DNA from: Actinomycetota bacterium | Lineage (GTDB): Bacteria; Actinomycetota; Actinomycetes; Actinomycetales; Microbacteriaceae | DNA length: 6,128 nucleotides | Direction: 5' to 3' | NCBI GenBank assembly: GCA_027728145.1 | Contig: JAQBZV010000064.1 | Coordinates: 1 to 6,128, forward strand | Shown here: positions 1 to 4,813 of the stretch, in pieces | Layout of the letters: every line of letters starts with the position of its first letter | Numbering within the stretch: the stretch's first letter is position 1 | Position numbers and translations under genes: made by a program | Notes under the pieces: model-generated | Database searches by the model: none | What the model was told of the DNA's origin: nothing | The model's input: the letters and a program-made list of their open reading frames with translations, nothing else

Positions 1-124
1 GGTGCAGCGAAAAGCGGTCCTCAAATGGATAGACAGCAACGGTCTTGAGACCCAGCTCGACGGCAGCGCGGAACGCGCGAATGGCGATTTCGCCGCGGTT
101 TGCCACGAGAATCTTGCTGACCAT
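1..124 (-). CDS. pyc: Pyruvate carboxylase, N-terminal fragment (runs off the left edge)
   Basis: The first 41 residues are visible. They begin [20 protein letters not shown], the start of the biotin carboxylase N-subdomain, and continue to an EDRFSLH segment. That segment matches the EDRxSLHR signature of pyruvate carboxylases rather than the ADRxALH form of acetyl- or propionyl-CoA carboxylase alpha subunits. By family knowledge the full enzyme of about 1,130 residues is a cytosolic biotin enzyme that makes oxaloacetate from pyruvate, bicarbonate and ATP. The ATG at 122-124 is preceded on the minus strand by a strong AGGAGG Shine-Dalgarno about 10 nt upstream, which fixes the start. The gene diverges from the parA-like gene across an 84-nt spacer. 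The catalytic domains lie outside the window, so the assignment rests on the N-terminus only. Confidence 0.85.
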   Translation of the reverse strand, partial: MVSKILVANRGEIAIRAFRAAVELGLKTVAVYPFEDRFSLH

Positions 125-134
125 TGACGGTTTC

Positions 135-140
135 CCTCCT
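135..140 (-). promoter_or_regulatory. Shine-Dalgarno site of pyc
   Basis: On the minus strand this reads AGGAGG, 10 nt before the pyc ATG. It is the strongest ribosome-binding site in the window and contrasts with the SD-less starts of several neighbouring genes. Confidence 0.75.
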
Positions 141-178
141 GAAGGCCGCGACACTTCATCCGCCGGGCGTCCTCAGCC

Positions 179-205
179 CTAAGCCTAGCCAAGGCTAAGC
201 TAGCC
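179..205. repeat. Direct and inverted repeats over the parA-like promoter
   Basis: CTAAGCCTAGCC (179-190) recurs as CTAAGCTAGCC (195-205), a near-identical direct repeat with one base missing. The same stretch contains a 7-of-8 inverted repeat, GCCTAGCC (183-190) against GGCTAAGC (193-200), separated by two bases. It overlaps the candidate -10 box of the parA-like gene and lies in the divergent pyc/parA spacer. It could bind a dimeric repressor affecting one or both genes. That role is inferred from position only. Confidence 0.4.
196..201 (+). promoter_or_regulatory. Candidate -10 box, leaderless start of the parA-like gene
   Basis: TAAGCT fits the actinobacterial TANNNT -10 pattern and ends 7 nt before the ATG at 209. 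No Shine-Dalgarno sequence precedes that ATG (the bases are AGCCCCG). This suggests transcription begins at or next to the start codon. No convincing -35 element is visible. Confidence 0.45.
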
Positions 206-208
206 CCG

Positions 209-1012
209 ATGCGCGTAATCAGTCTGAGTTCCCTCAAAGGTGGTGTTGGGAAGACCACCGTGACACTGGGGCTTGCCTCGGCAGCCTTCGCCCGGGGTCT
301 CAAGACGCTGGTTGTGGACATGGACCCCCAGTCAGATGCCTCTACCGGCATGGACGTTATCGTCGGACGCCACCTCAATATCTCGCACCTACTGGCCTCC
401 CCACGCTCCTCCCAGGTCAAGAACGCGATTGTTCCCAGTGGGTGGACCAGAAGCCATCCCGGCACCGTGGACGTCCTCCTGGGATCCCCCTCCGCGATGG
501 CGTTTGACACCCCGAGCCTCACAAAAAAGGAAATTTGGCGTCTTGAGGAAATTTTGGCGGCGGTAGAAAACAGCTACGACATCGTCCTCATCGACTGTCC
601 CCCGTCACTCAATGGCCTCACCAGGATGGCCTGGACCGCGAGTGACCGCGTCGCTGTGGTGACGGAACCAGGGTTATTCTCTGTCGCCGCAACGCAGAGG
701 GCTTTTCGCGCAGTGGACGAGCTTCGACGCGGGGTTTCGCCCCGCCTTCAACCCCTGGGCCTCATCGTGAACAGGGTGCGGCCTCAATCCATCGAGCATC
801 AGTATCGAATCGATGAACTCAAGCAAATGTTCGGCGCTCTTGTTTTGCAACCCGAGCTCCCCGAGAGAGCCGCACTGCAGCAGGCTCAGGGAGCAGCGAG
901 TCCCCTCCACGTGTGGCCGGGGGAAAGTGCCGAAGAGATGGCACTGAACTTTGACCTCATTTTGGACAGAGTTATCCGCTCAGTCCAGCTCTCGGGAGCC
1001 GAGACTAGCTAG
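209..1012 (+). CDS. Orphan ParA/Soj-family P-loop ATPase
   Basis: A 267-residue protein with the full deviant Walker fold of the ParA/MinD family. The P-loop KGGVGKTT covers residues 10-17, with signature lysine K10 and P-loop lysine K15. Walker A' is VVDMDPQ at 35-41, and Walker B is VLIDCPP at 126-132. The C-terminal half carries the usual LPER...A segment near 217-230. Such ATPases dimerise on ATP, bind DNA or membrane, and position chromosomes, plasmids or protein cargo. No parB gene or parS-like cluster is visible, and the neighbours are metabolic and regulatory, so this is probably not the oriC-linked segregation ParA. Cargo and partner are unknown. The ATG at 209 lacks an SD but sits 7 nt after a TANNNT box. 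The stop codon interlocks with that of the convergent MerR gene. Confidence 0.88.
   Translation: MRVISLSSLKGGVGKTTVTLGLASAAFARGLKTLVVDMDPQSDASTGMDVIVGRHLNISHLLASPRSSQVKNAIVPSGWTRSHPGTVDVLLGSPSAMAFDTPSLTKKEIWRLEEILAAVENSYDIVLIDCPPSLNGLTRMAWTASDRVAVVTEPGLFSVAATQRAFRAVDELRRGVSPRLQPLGLIVNRVRPQSIEHQYRIDELKQMFGALVLQPELPERAALQQAQGAASPLHVWPGESAEEMALNFDLILDRVIRSVQLSGAETS
1005..1012. other. Palindromic 8-bp overlap of convergent stop codons
   Basis: CTAGCTAG is a perfect palindrome. The TAG stop of the ParA-like gene is 1010-1012 on the plus strand, and the TAG stop of the MerR gene is 1005-1007 on the minus strand. The two convergent genes therefore overlap by exactly 8 bp with no spacer between them. 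Confidence 0.85.
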
Positions 1013-1553
1013 CGCGCTGGTTGCGACGAGCGGCGAGCTCGTCGCGCGGATCGATGCCCGCGTTGGTGGCCTCAACAGACACCAGGGATGATTCGACCTC
1101 GCGAAGGACCTTGCCCACGGCAATGCCAAAGACGCCCTGGCCACGGCTGACGAGGTCAATAACCTCGTCGTTGGAGGTGCACAGGTAAACGCTGGCACCA
1201 TCGGACATCAAGGTGGTCTCAGCCAGACCCGTAATGCCGGAGGCCCGGAGTTGCTCGACGGCGACACGAATTTGCTGGAGCGAAATACCAGTGTCCAGCA
1301 GGCGCTTCACCAATTTCAAAACCAGGATGTCTCGGAAGCCGTAGAGGCGCTGAGATCCGGAACCTTGGGCACTCTGAACGGTGGGTTCCACCAAACCGGT
1401 GCGCGCCCAATAGTCCAGCTGACGGTAGGTAATTCCCGCAGCAGTGGCTGCAATGTGGCCGCGATAGCCCTGCTCTTCTTCGATGATGGGCAAACCATCA
1501 GTGAACAGCAACTCTTTCGCGTACTGCTCAGTGGTGTTATCTGACGATGCCAT
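1005..1553 (-). CDS. resR: MerR-family regulator of the ResR/McdR (Rv1830) type
   Basis: A 182-residue MerR-type DNA-binding protein. An acidic N-terminal tail of about 30 residues precedes the helix-turn-helix, which reads AGITYRQLDYWARTGLV at 39-55. It is followed by GSGSQRLYGFRDILVLKLVK at 64-83 and LLDTGISLQQIRVAVEQL at 85-102. A second part holds VYLCTS near 122-127 and GQGVFGIAVG at 138-147. These blocks match my memory of Mycobacterium Rv1830 (ResR/McdR), a regulator tied to growth and division timing, and of its C. glutamicum counterpart. Regulation of whiB2-like targets in this organism is inference. No metal-binding cysteine cluster is present; the only cysteine is C125. AGGTGAGAG lies directly before the ATG at 1553. 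Hairpins separate the gene from ftsR, so it is probably transcribed from its own promoter. Confidence 0.88.
   Translation of the reverse strand: MASSDNTTEQYAKELLFTDGLPIIEEEQGYRGHIAATAAGITYRQLDYWARTGLVEPTVQSAQGSGSQRLYGFRDILVLKLVKRLLDTGISLQQIRVAVEQLRASGITGLAETTLMSDGASVYLCTSNDEVIDLVSRGQGVFGIAVGKVLREVESSLVSVEATNAGIDPRDELAARRNQRAS
1023..1045. terminator. Hairpin at the convergent parA/resR junction, possible terminator
   Basis: GCGACGAGC (1023-1031) and GCTCGTCGC (1037-1045) form a perfect 9-bp stem around the loop GGCGA. It begins 11 nt after the parA-like stop codon and lies inside the 3' end of the MerR coding sequence. No T-tract follows on either strand. It could act as a U-less terminator for the parA-like transcript, but it also encodes Arg/Ala-rich codons and may be incidental. 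Confidence 0.3.
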
Positions 1554-1581
1554 CTCTCACCTAACCTTAATCTTCCACTTG

Positions 1582-1593
1582 ACCCTTAGGGGT
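1582..1593. promoter_or_regulatory. Small dyad upstream of resR, possible operator
   Basis: ACCCTTAGGGGT pairs in 5 of 6 positions about its centre and lies 29 nt upstream of the resR start. MerR-type proteins bind short dyads in promoters, so an autoregulatory site is conceivable. No clear -35/-10 pair surrounds it and support is weak. Confidence 0.2.
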
Positions 1594-1618
1594 GCCCGCT
1601 CACGATACCCGTAACCGG

Positions 1619-1641
1619 AAAAAGTCTGGGGTAAGAACCCC
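1619..1641 (-). terminator. Second terminator-like hairpin after ftsR, with T-tract
   Basis: Read on the minus strand, GGGGT-TCTT-ACCCC forms a 5-bp stem with a 4-nt loop. After a 4-nt gap (AGAC) comes TTTTT at 1623-1619. It lies about 35 nt past the ftsR-like stop and just beyond the first hairpin. The T-tract favours rho-independent termination of the pgsA-garA-ftsR transcript, although the stem is short. Confidence 0.4.
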
Positions 1642-1648
1642 TCCAACG

Positions 1649-1667
1649 CTCTGGCGTGTCGCCAGAG
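1649..1667 (-). terminator. Strong hairpin directly after the ftsR-like gene
   Basis: On the minus strand CTCTGGCG-ACA-CGCCAGAG forms a perfect 8-bp stem with a 3-nt loop, starting 7 nt after the ftsR-like stop codon. No T-tract follows immediately, but a second hairpin with T5 lies just downstream. Together they probably end the operon upstream of resR. Confidence 0.5.
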
Positions 1668-1673
1668 GGAATC

Positions 1674-2381
1674 CTATGACTCTAGCTTGTTGATGGCGTC
1701 TCGGGTAAGGACCTGCCGCAAAGTTGTCAAAATGTCAGAGAGCTCTCGGCCCTTTTCGCGGAACTCGTCTTTGGACATTTTCTTACTCGCTCCACCCGAT
1801 GCACTCACGGCCTGCGAGACAAGACCAACCTCACGATCAACAGCCAAACGCATCCCTCGAAGGTGCCGGGGTTCGAGCCCAAATCGTGCCGCATCGACCA
1901 CAGACTTGAGGACGATGGCGTCGTGCTCAGAATAAATACGCTTCGGTTCCACTAAGCCAGCCGAGATGGCTCCATCCAGAACGCTGGCGAGCGCGCCGGT
2001 CTTATCGAGCAGTTCTTGCTTAGTCAGGCGTTGAGAATCAATAATCGGCACGCTGCCCGTCACGGGAGCTGAGTTGGGCAGTGAGGGGGTTTTTCCCTCG
2101 TCGAGCTCATCTAAGTACTGCTTGATTACGCGCAGTGGAAGGTAGTGGTCACGCTGGGCCGTCAGAACAAAACGCAAACGATCCACATCGGCGGCAGAGT
2201 AAGTCCGATAGCCAGCTGGGGTGCGACCCGGAGAGACAAGTTCTCGGTCTTCCAAGAAGCGCAGCTTCGAGGGAGAAAGGTCGGAAAACTCCGGAGTCAG
2301 CTTTGCCAAAACCTGGCCTATCGACAAGAGCTGCGGCCTAGTGCTCGCCGCAGAGGTCTGACGTGCTGGACTGGCGCTCAC
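1674..2381 (-). CDS. ftsR: MerR-family regulator of the FtsR (Cg1631/Rv1828) type
   Basis: A 235-residue protein. The N-terminal MerR helix-turn-helix runs from LSIGQVLAKL (19-28) through SPSKLRFLEDRELVSPGRT (36-54) and GYRTYSAADVDRLRFV (57-72) to LPLRVIKQYLDELD (81-94). A linker of about 25 residues follows. A second helical, winged-helix-like domain begins at LTKQELLDKTGA (119-130), and the C-terminus is a probable coiled helix (205-232). This layout, and the position directly after a GarA-type FHA gene, match Rv1828 and C. glutamicum FtsR, an activator of ftsZ. Control of ftsZ here is inference from orthology. The start is GTG at 2381, sharing GTGA with the TGA stop of the FHA gene, so translation is probably coupled. 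A GGGAGG motif lies 9 nt upstream. The DUF151 gene that follows in mycobacteria is absent. Confidence 0.88.
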   Translation of the reverse strand: MSASPARQTSAASTRPQLLSIGQVLAKLTPEFSDLSPSKLRFLEDRELVSPGRTPAGYRTYSAADVDRLRFVLTAQRDHYLPLRVIKQYLDELDEGKTPSLPNSAPVTGSVPIIDSQRLTKQELLDKTGALASVLDGAISAGLVEPKRIYSEHDAIVLKSVVDAARFGLEPRHLRGMRLAVDREVGLVSQAVSASGGASKKMSKDEFREKGRELSDILTTLRQVLTRDAINKLES

Positions 2382-2845
2382 GACGCGGAACCTCCCGCAT
2401 CACGACTGGACCGCGATGCATAAAAGGTCATCCGAAACTTTCCCACCTGGACCTCTGCCCCGTCGTGGAGGAGTGCCTGGTCGACGAGGACGCCGTCAAA
2501 GTAGGTGCCATTGAGAGAACCCATGTCCTTGACTTCGAAAGAGCTGCCGTGTCGAACAAATTCTGCATGACGACGCGACACGGTCACGTCATCGAGGAAG
2601 ATGTCGGCCTCCGGGTGGCGACCAGCAATGGTGGAATCCTGGTCCAGGAGAAACCTGGCTCCGACATTGGGGCCCTTCCGAACAATCAGCAAAGCCGACT
2701 CGGCCGGCAAGGCCGCAATGATCTCTTGTTCTTCGAGGGAAACACCTGACTCGAGACCCTGCAGCTTCTGCTGGAACTCCGGACCAAACTTCTGCGTTGG
2801 GTCGGGGGCGCCTGTGCTATCCGGGCCAGTCGGTGTCTCGCTCAT
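2378..2845 (-). CDS. garA: GarA/OdhI-type FHA-domain regulator
   Basis: A 155-residue cytosolic protein. An acidic, flexible N-terminus (1-45) precedes ALLIVRKGPNVGARFLLDQ (51-69) and a complete FHA domain. The domain shows GRHPEADIFLDD (75-86), VSRRHAEF (89-96) and GSLNGTY (109-115), the phosphothreonine-binding residues of the fold. The central blocks closely match Mycobacterium GarA and Corynebacterium OdhI. By family knowledge these proteins inhibit 2-oxoglutarate dehydrogenase and adjust glutamate dehydrogenase/synthase until Ser/Thr kinases phosphorylate the N-terminal ETTS motif. Here the equivalent stretch reads DPTQKFGPEF (15-24), with a single threonine (T17), so phospho-switching may differ. 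The ATG at 2845 has GAGGGAG upstream. The gene sits 31 nt after pgsA and overlaps ftsR by 4 nt. Confidence 0.9.
   Translation of the reverse strand: MSETPTGPDSTGAPDPTQKFGPEFQQKLQGLESGVSLEEQEIIAALPAESALLIVRKGPNVGARFLLDQDSTIAGRHPEADIFLDDVTVSRRHAEFVRHGSSFEVKDMGSLNGTYFDGVLVDQALLHDGAEVQVGKFRMTFYASRSSRDAGGSAS
2382..2401 (-). promoter_or_regulatory. Hairpin carrying the ftsR Shine-Dalgarno
   Basis: On the minus strand GATGCGG and CCGCGTC can form a 7-bp stem (one G-U pair) around the loop GAGGTT. The GGGAGG ribosome-binding motif spans the stem-loop border, and the stem ends one base before the GTG start. All of this lies within the last codons of the upstream FHA gene. Ribosomes finishing that gene would melt the hairpin, which would couple ftsR translation to it. 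The coupling role is inferred. Confidence 0.35.
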
Positions 2846-2876
2846 TCCACTCCCTCGGGGTCGAACTCACCCTATC

Positions 2877-3470
2877 TCAAGAATTGGCACTCTCGCGAGT
2901 CGCCTTTCGTGCGATCGAAATAGCGTCAAAAAGGTACGAAAATCCCACCACCCAGTAGAGCGCCACGGTGGCCAAAGCGAGCACCCACGCAATCGGATTG
3001 GTGACCTCACCGACCTCCGGGAAGACCGCTCCGAGAAGAAAAAGTGGGAGGACAACCAACATGGCAAAGGTGGCAACCTTGCCCCACCACTTGACAGGCA
3101 GGGTGGCAGCACCGTATCGAGCCATCACCACTCCCCCGATTCCCAGCAGCGCGTCGCGCAGCATGACGGCAATAACAAACCACCAGGGCACAACGTCTTG
3201 AATCGCAAGAGCAATAACTGTCGCCGCGATAAAGAGTCGATCAGCGAACGGGTCCAGGAATTGGCCGAGCTTGGTGATCTCATTCATGTGGCGCGCGATC
3301 ATGCCATCCACGAAATCAGTCAAGACCGCGACCACGAGCAAGACGAACGCAATGAGCAGGCGGTCCTCGATGACCAGCCACAAAAACACGGGAATCGCCA
3401 TGAGTCGAATCACGCTGACGGCATTGGCCAACGTGAAAATTCGGGAGCTTGCGACTTGCTCATCGGCCAT
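2877..3470 (-). CDS. pgsA: CDP-alcohol phosphatidyltransferase, PgsA-like
   Basis: A 197-residue integral membrane enzyme with about six hydrophobic segments. It carries the complete CDP-alcohol phosphotransferase motif DGx2ARx8Gx3Dx3D at 55-77, with D55, G56, A59, R60, G69, D73 and D77. The family joins a CDP-activated lipid to a small alcohol in the cytoplasmic membrane. PgsA uses glycerol 3-phosphate to make phosphatidylglycerol phosphate, and related actinobacterial enzymes include cardiolipin or phosphatidylinositol-phosphate synthases. Family and metal-binding motif are certain; the acceptor is not. Position near garA recalls Mycobacterium pgsA2 (Rv1822) rather than the established PGP synthase there. 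The ATG at 3470 lacks an SD but lies 6 nt after TACACT, so a leaderless message is likely. It appears to be the first gene of the pgsA-garA-ftsR operon. Confidence 0.85.
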   Translation of the reverse strand: MADEQVASSRIFTLANAVSVIRLMAIPVFLWLVIEDRLLIAFVLLVVAVLTDFVDGMIARHMNEITKLGQFLDPFADRLFIAATVIALAIQDVVPWWFVIAVMLRDALLGIGGVVMARYGAATLPVKWWGKVATFAMLVVLPLFLLGAVFPEVGEVTNPIAWVLALATVALYWVVGFSYLFDAISIARKATRESANS

Positions 3471-3476
3471 GGGGCC

Positions 3477-3482
3477 AGTGTA
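3477..3482 (-). promoter_or_regulatory. Candidate -10 box, leaderless start of the pgsA operon
   Basis: On the minus strand TACACT is followed by GGCCCC and then the pgsA ATG, exactly 6 nt downstream. There is no SD. CTGAAA, 16 nt further upstream, is a weak -35 candidate. Confidence 0.5.
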
Positions 3483-3542
3483 GGAGTCAAACGTGAATTT
3501 TCAGGGACTTCACAGCGCCACCCCGCGACCAATACCCCGTCA

Positions 3543-3570
3543 TCGACAGAGTGGGGCAGTACTCTGTCGA
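3543..3570. promoter_or_regulatory. Perfect 10-bp inverted repeat over the LRV-gene promoter
   Basis: TCGACAGAGT (3543-3552) and ACTCTGTCGA (3561-3570) are exact inverted copies separated by GGGGCAGT. The right arm overlaps the candidate -10 box TACTCT (3560-3565) and ends one base before the ATG at 3572. The dyad lies in the 101-nt divergent spacer between pgsA and the LRV gene. Its geometry suits an operator for a dimeric repressor. Which protein binds is unknown. Confidence 0.5.
3560..3565 (+). promoter_or_regulatory. Candidate -10 box, leaderless start of the LRV-repeat gene
   Basis: TACTCT is followed by GTCGAC and then the ATG at 3572, so the spacing is 6 nt with no SD, as for pgsA. 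This decides the start in favour of 3572 rather than the upstream in-frame GTG at 3551, which would lie inside the inverted repeat. Confidence 0.45.
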
Positions 3571-3571
3571 C

Positions 3572-4030
3572 ATGTCGTGCATACGCTTCAACACCACAGC
3601 AATGAAATCCCAGCTCGATGAAGCTCGAGCGGTGGGCCTCGGCGACGATCCGGTCGCGTCCTTCCTGTCGCCAGAAATCACCGAATCCAAGGTGAAGCGC
3701 ATCGTCACGATGTCGCAGGACCCCAATCCCAAGATTCGAGAGAGTGCAGCCCTCTCCTACCATGCCCCGCTCGCGGTCTATGAAAAGTTAGCGAAAGACC
3801 CCGATGTTGGTGTCCGCAGTTGCTTAGCAAGAAACCACGCAACTCCCTGCGACGTGCTGCGACAGCTGGCGAAAGACTCCTCCGAAACCGTCCGTGCATT
3901 TGTGGCCGTGAATTTCAACGTGCCCGAGGACGCTATGGAAGAACTCGCGAAGGACGACAGCCCCACAGTGCAGAAGCTCGTCGCGTGGAAGGCATCGCTG
4001 AAAGAAGACGCCGAACTCGTCACCGCCTAG
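3572..4030 (+). CDS. Small LRV/HEAT-like helical repeat protein
   Basis: A 152-residue protein of unknown function. About 40 N-terminal residues precede three and a half units of a 26-residue helical repeat starting at M47, L73, L99 and L125. Each has the pattern LAKDxxxxVRxxxAxNxxxPxxxLxx. This is the leucine-rich-variant/HEAT-like pattern, which folds into a right-handed solenoid and normally serves as a protein-binding scaffold. There is no signal peptide and no membrane segment. Only three dispersed cysteines (C3, C84, C93) occur, so the cysteine cluster of iron-sulphur LRV proteins is absent. The start is chosen by the leaderless -10 box; GTG 3551 and ATG 3602 are alternatives. It diverges from pgsA and its stop interlocks with the SDR gene at CTAG (4027-4030). 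Partner and role are not recognisable. Confidence 0.8.
   Translation: MSCIRFNTTAMKSQLDEARAVGLGDDPVASFLSPEITESKVKRIVTMSQDPNPKIRESAALSYHAPLAVYEKLAKDPDVGVRSCLARNHATPCDVLRQLAKDSSETVRAFVAVNFNVPEDAMEELAKDDSPTVQKLVAWKASLKEDAELVTA
4027..4030. other. CTAG overlap of convergent stop codons
   Basis: The TAG stop of the LRV gene (4028-4030, plus) and the TAG stop of the SDR gene (4027-4029, minus) share the palindrome CTAG. This is the same arrangement as at the parA/resR junction. Confidence 0.85.
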
Positions 4031-4779
4031 GTTCCTGCTTGATGGAACCTTTTCGGGAGGACGGCGGCGACCGCCACCAACACCTTGTATCGAAGGCTCG
4101 GGATGGTAACGGCGCGACCTGCCTCGACCGCACGGAGTGAGCGCTCAACAACATAGGGGGCTTCTAACCACAAGAAGCTCGGGTACATGGCGATGTCCAT
4201 GCTCATCCGCTGGTGAAATTCAGTGCGGGTAAAACCCGGAGCGACAGCGCTGACGTGAACGCCCCGAGACTTATAGGTGGCATTGAGCGAGCGCGCCATA
4301 CTGAGCCCCCACGCCTTGTTAGCGGAATAGGAGCCTCGCGCCAGGTAGCCTGCCACGCTCGACACAAACACCACGCGGCCCTCTCCACGCTCCAGCATTC
4401 CGGGCAGAGCGGCTTTGGTGAGCTCGAGAGGAACTGTCACGTGGATTGCGAGGTGGTTGCGCTCCTCCCCCACATCACTCGTGGCGAGGTCTTCCCCAAT
4501 TCCATAGCCCGCGTTGTTGACCAGAACCCGCACAGGTCTGCGAGAATCGGCCAGCCTTTTCGCCACTCTCGCGACGTTGCGAGGTGCGTGAAGGTCCGCG
4601 GAGAGCACTTCGGTCGCAACCGAGAAGTCCCGCTCAACCTGGTCCGCCAGGGCCTGGAGCCGATCTCGGTCTCTCGCCACCAGAACGATGTTGTGACCTG
4701 CTCGAGCGAGTGCTCGCACGTATTGTGCACCCAAACCACTGCTCGCGCCGGTGACTAGTGCCCATCGCTGGTGTGTCAT
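4027..4779 (-). CDS. Short-chain dehydrogenase/reductase (classical SDR)
   Basis: A 250-residue Rossmann-fold oxidoreductase of classical SDR length. The cofactor motif TGASSGLG is at 10-17, NNAG at 88-91, the catalytic serine in VSSVAG (139-144), and the YxxxK pair at Y151/K155. The PGFTRTEF segment follows at 181-188. Arginine 36, just after the second beta strand (LVARD), favours NADP(H). The serine-to-tyrosine spacing is about three residues shorter than in many SDRs, a pattern I associate with a broadly conserved bacterial subgroup of unknown substrate. The substrate cannot be predicted. The C-terminus is hydrophobic (232-241) and ends in basic residues, possibly membrane-associated. It lies 34 nt downstream of popT on the same strand, but TAGACT ends 6 nt before its ATG with no SD, so it probably also has a leaderless promoter. 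Confidence 0.88.
   Translation of the reverse strand: MTHQRWALVTGASSGLGAQYVRALARAGHNIVLVARDRDRLQALADQVERDFSVATEVLSADLHAPRNVARVAKRLADSRRPVRVLVNNAGYGIGEDLATSDVGEERNHLAIHVTVPLELTKAALPGMLERGEGRVVFVSSVAGYLARGSYSANKAWGLSMARSLNATYKSRGVHVSAVAPGFTRTEFHQRMSMDIAMYPSFLWLEAPYVVERSLRAVEAGRAVTIPSLRYKVLVAVAAVLPKRFHQAGT
4029..4053 (+). terminator. Rho-independent-like terminator of the LRV gene
   Basis: AGGTTCC (4029-4035) and GGAACCT (4044-4050) form a 7-bp stem with an 8-nt loop, and the run TTTT covers 4050-4053. The stem begins inside the LRV stop codon, and the whole element is embedded in the last codons of the convergent SDR gene. Confidence 0.45.
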
Positions 4780-4785
4780 CGGGCC

Positions 4786-4791
4786 AGTCTA
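4786..4791 (-). promoter_or_regulatory. Candidate -10 box, leaderless start of the SDR gene
   Basis: On the minus strand TAGACT is followed by GGCCCG and the ATG, a 6-nt spacing. The string ACTGGCCC just before the start is shared with the pgsA start region. No -35 element is clear. Confidence 0.45.
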
Positions 4792-4813
4792 GAAGTCGGG
4801 CAACGCCCAAGTG

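Noticed and set aside
1579..1609. Plus-strand TTGACC with a possible -10 between resR and ftsR
   Set aside because: The downstream hexamer is poor and no plus-strand gene follows, only antisense of ftsR.
3551..3571. Upstream in-frame GTG start for the LRV gene
   Set aside because: It has no SD, lies within the inverted repeat and upstream of the -10 box, and adds seven residues unrelated to the repeat fold. ATG 3572 fits the leaderless pattern better.
2601..3605. Long plus-strand open frame of 334 codons opposite pgsA and garA
   Set aside because: Its product is rich in Arg, His, Ser and Gln with no domain, and it is antisense to two genes with clear family motifs. It is a shadow of their codon usage in GC-rich DNA.
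4213..4758. Plus-strand open frame of 181 codons opposite the SDR gene
   Set aside because: It is the antisense of a complete SDR with all catalytic motifs. The translation shows no fold-like hydrophobic pattern.
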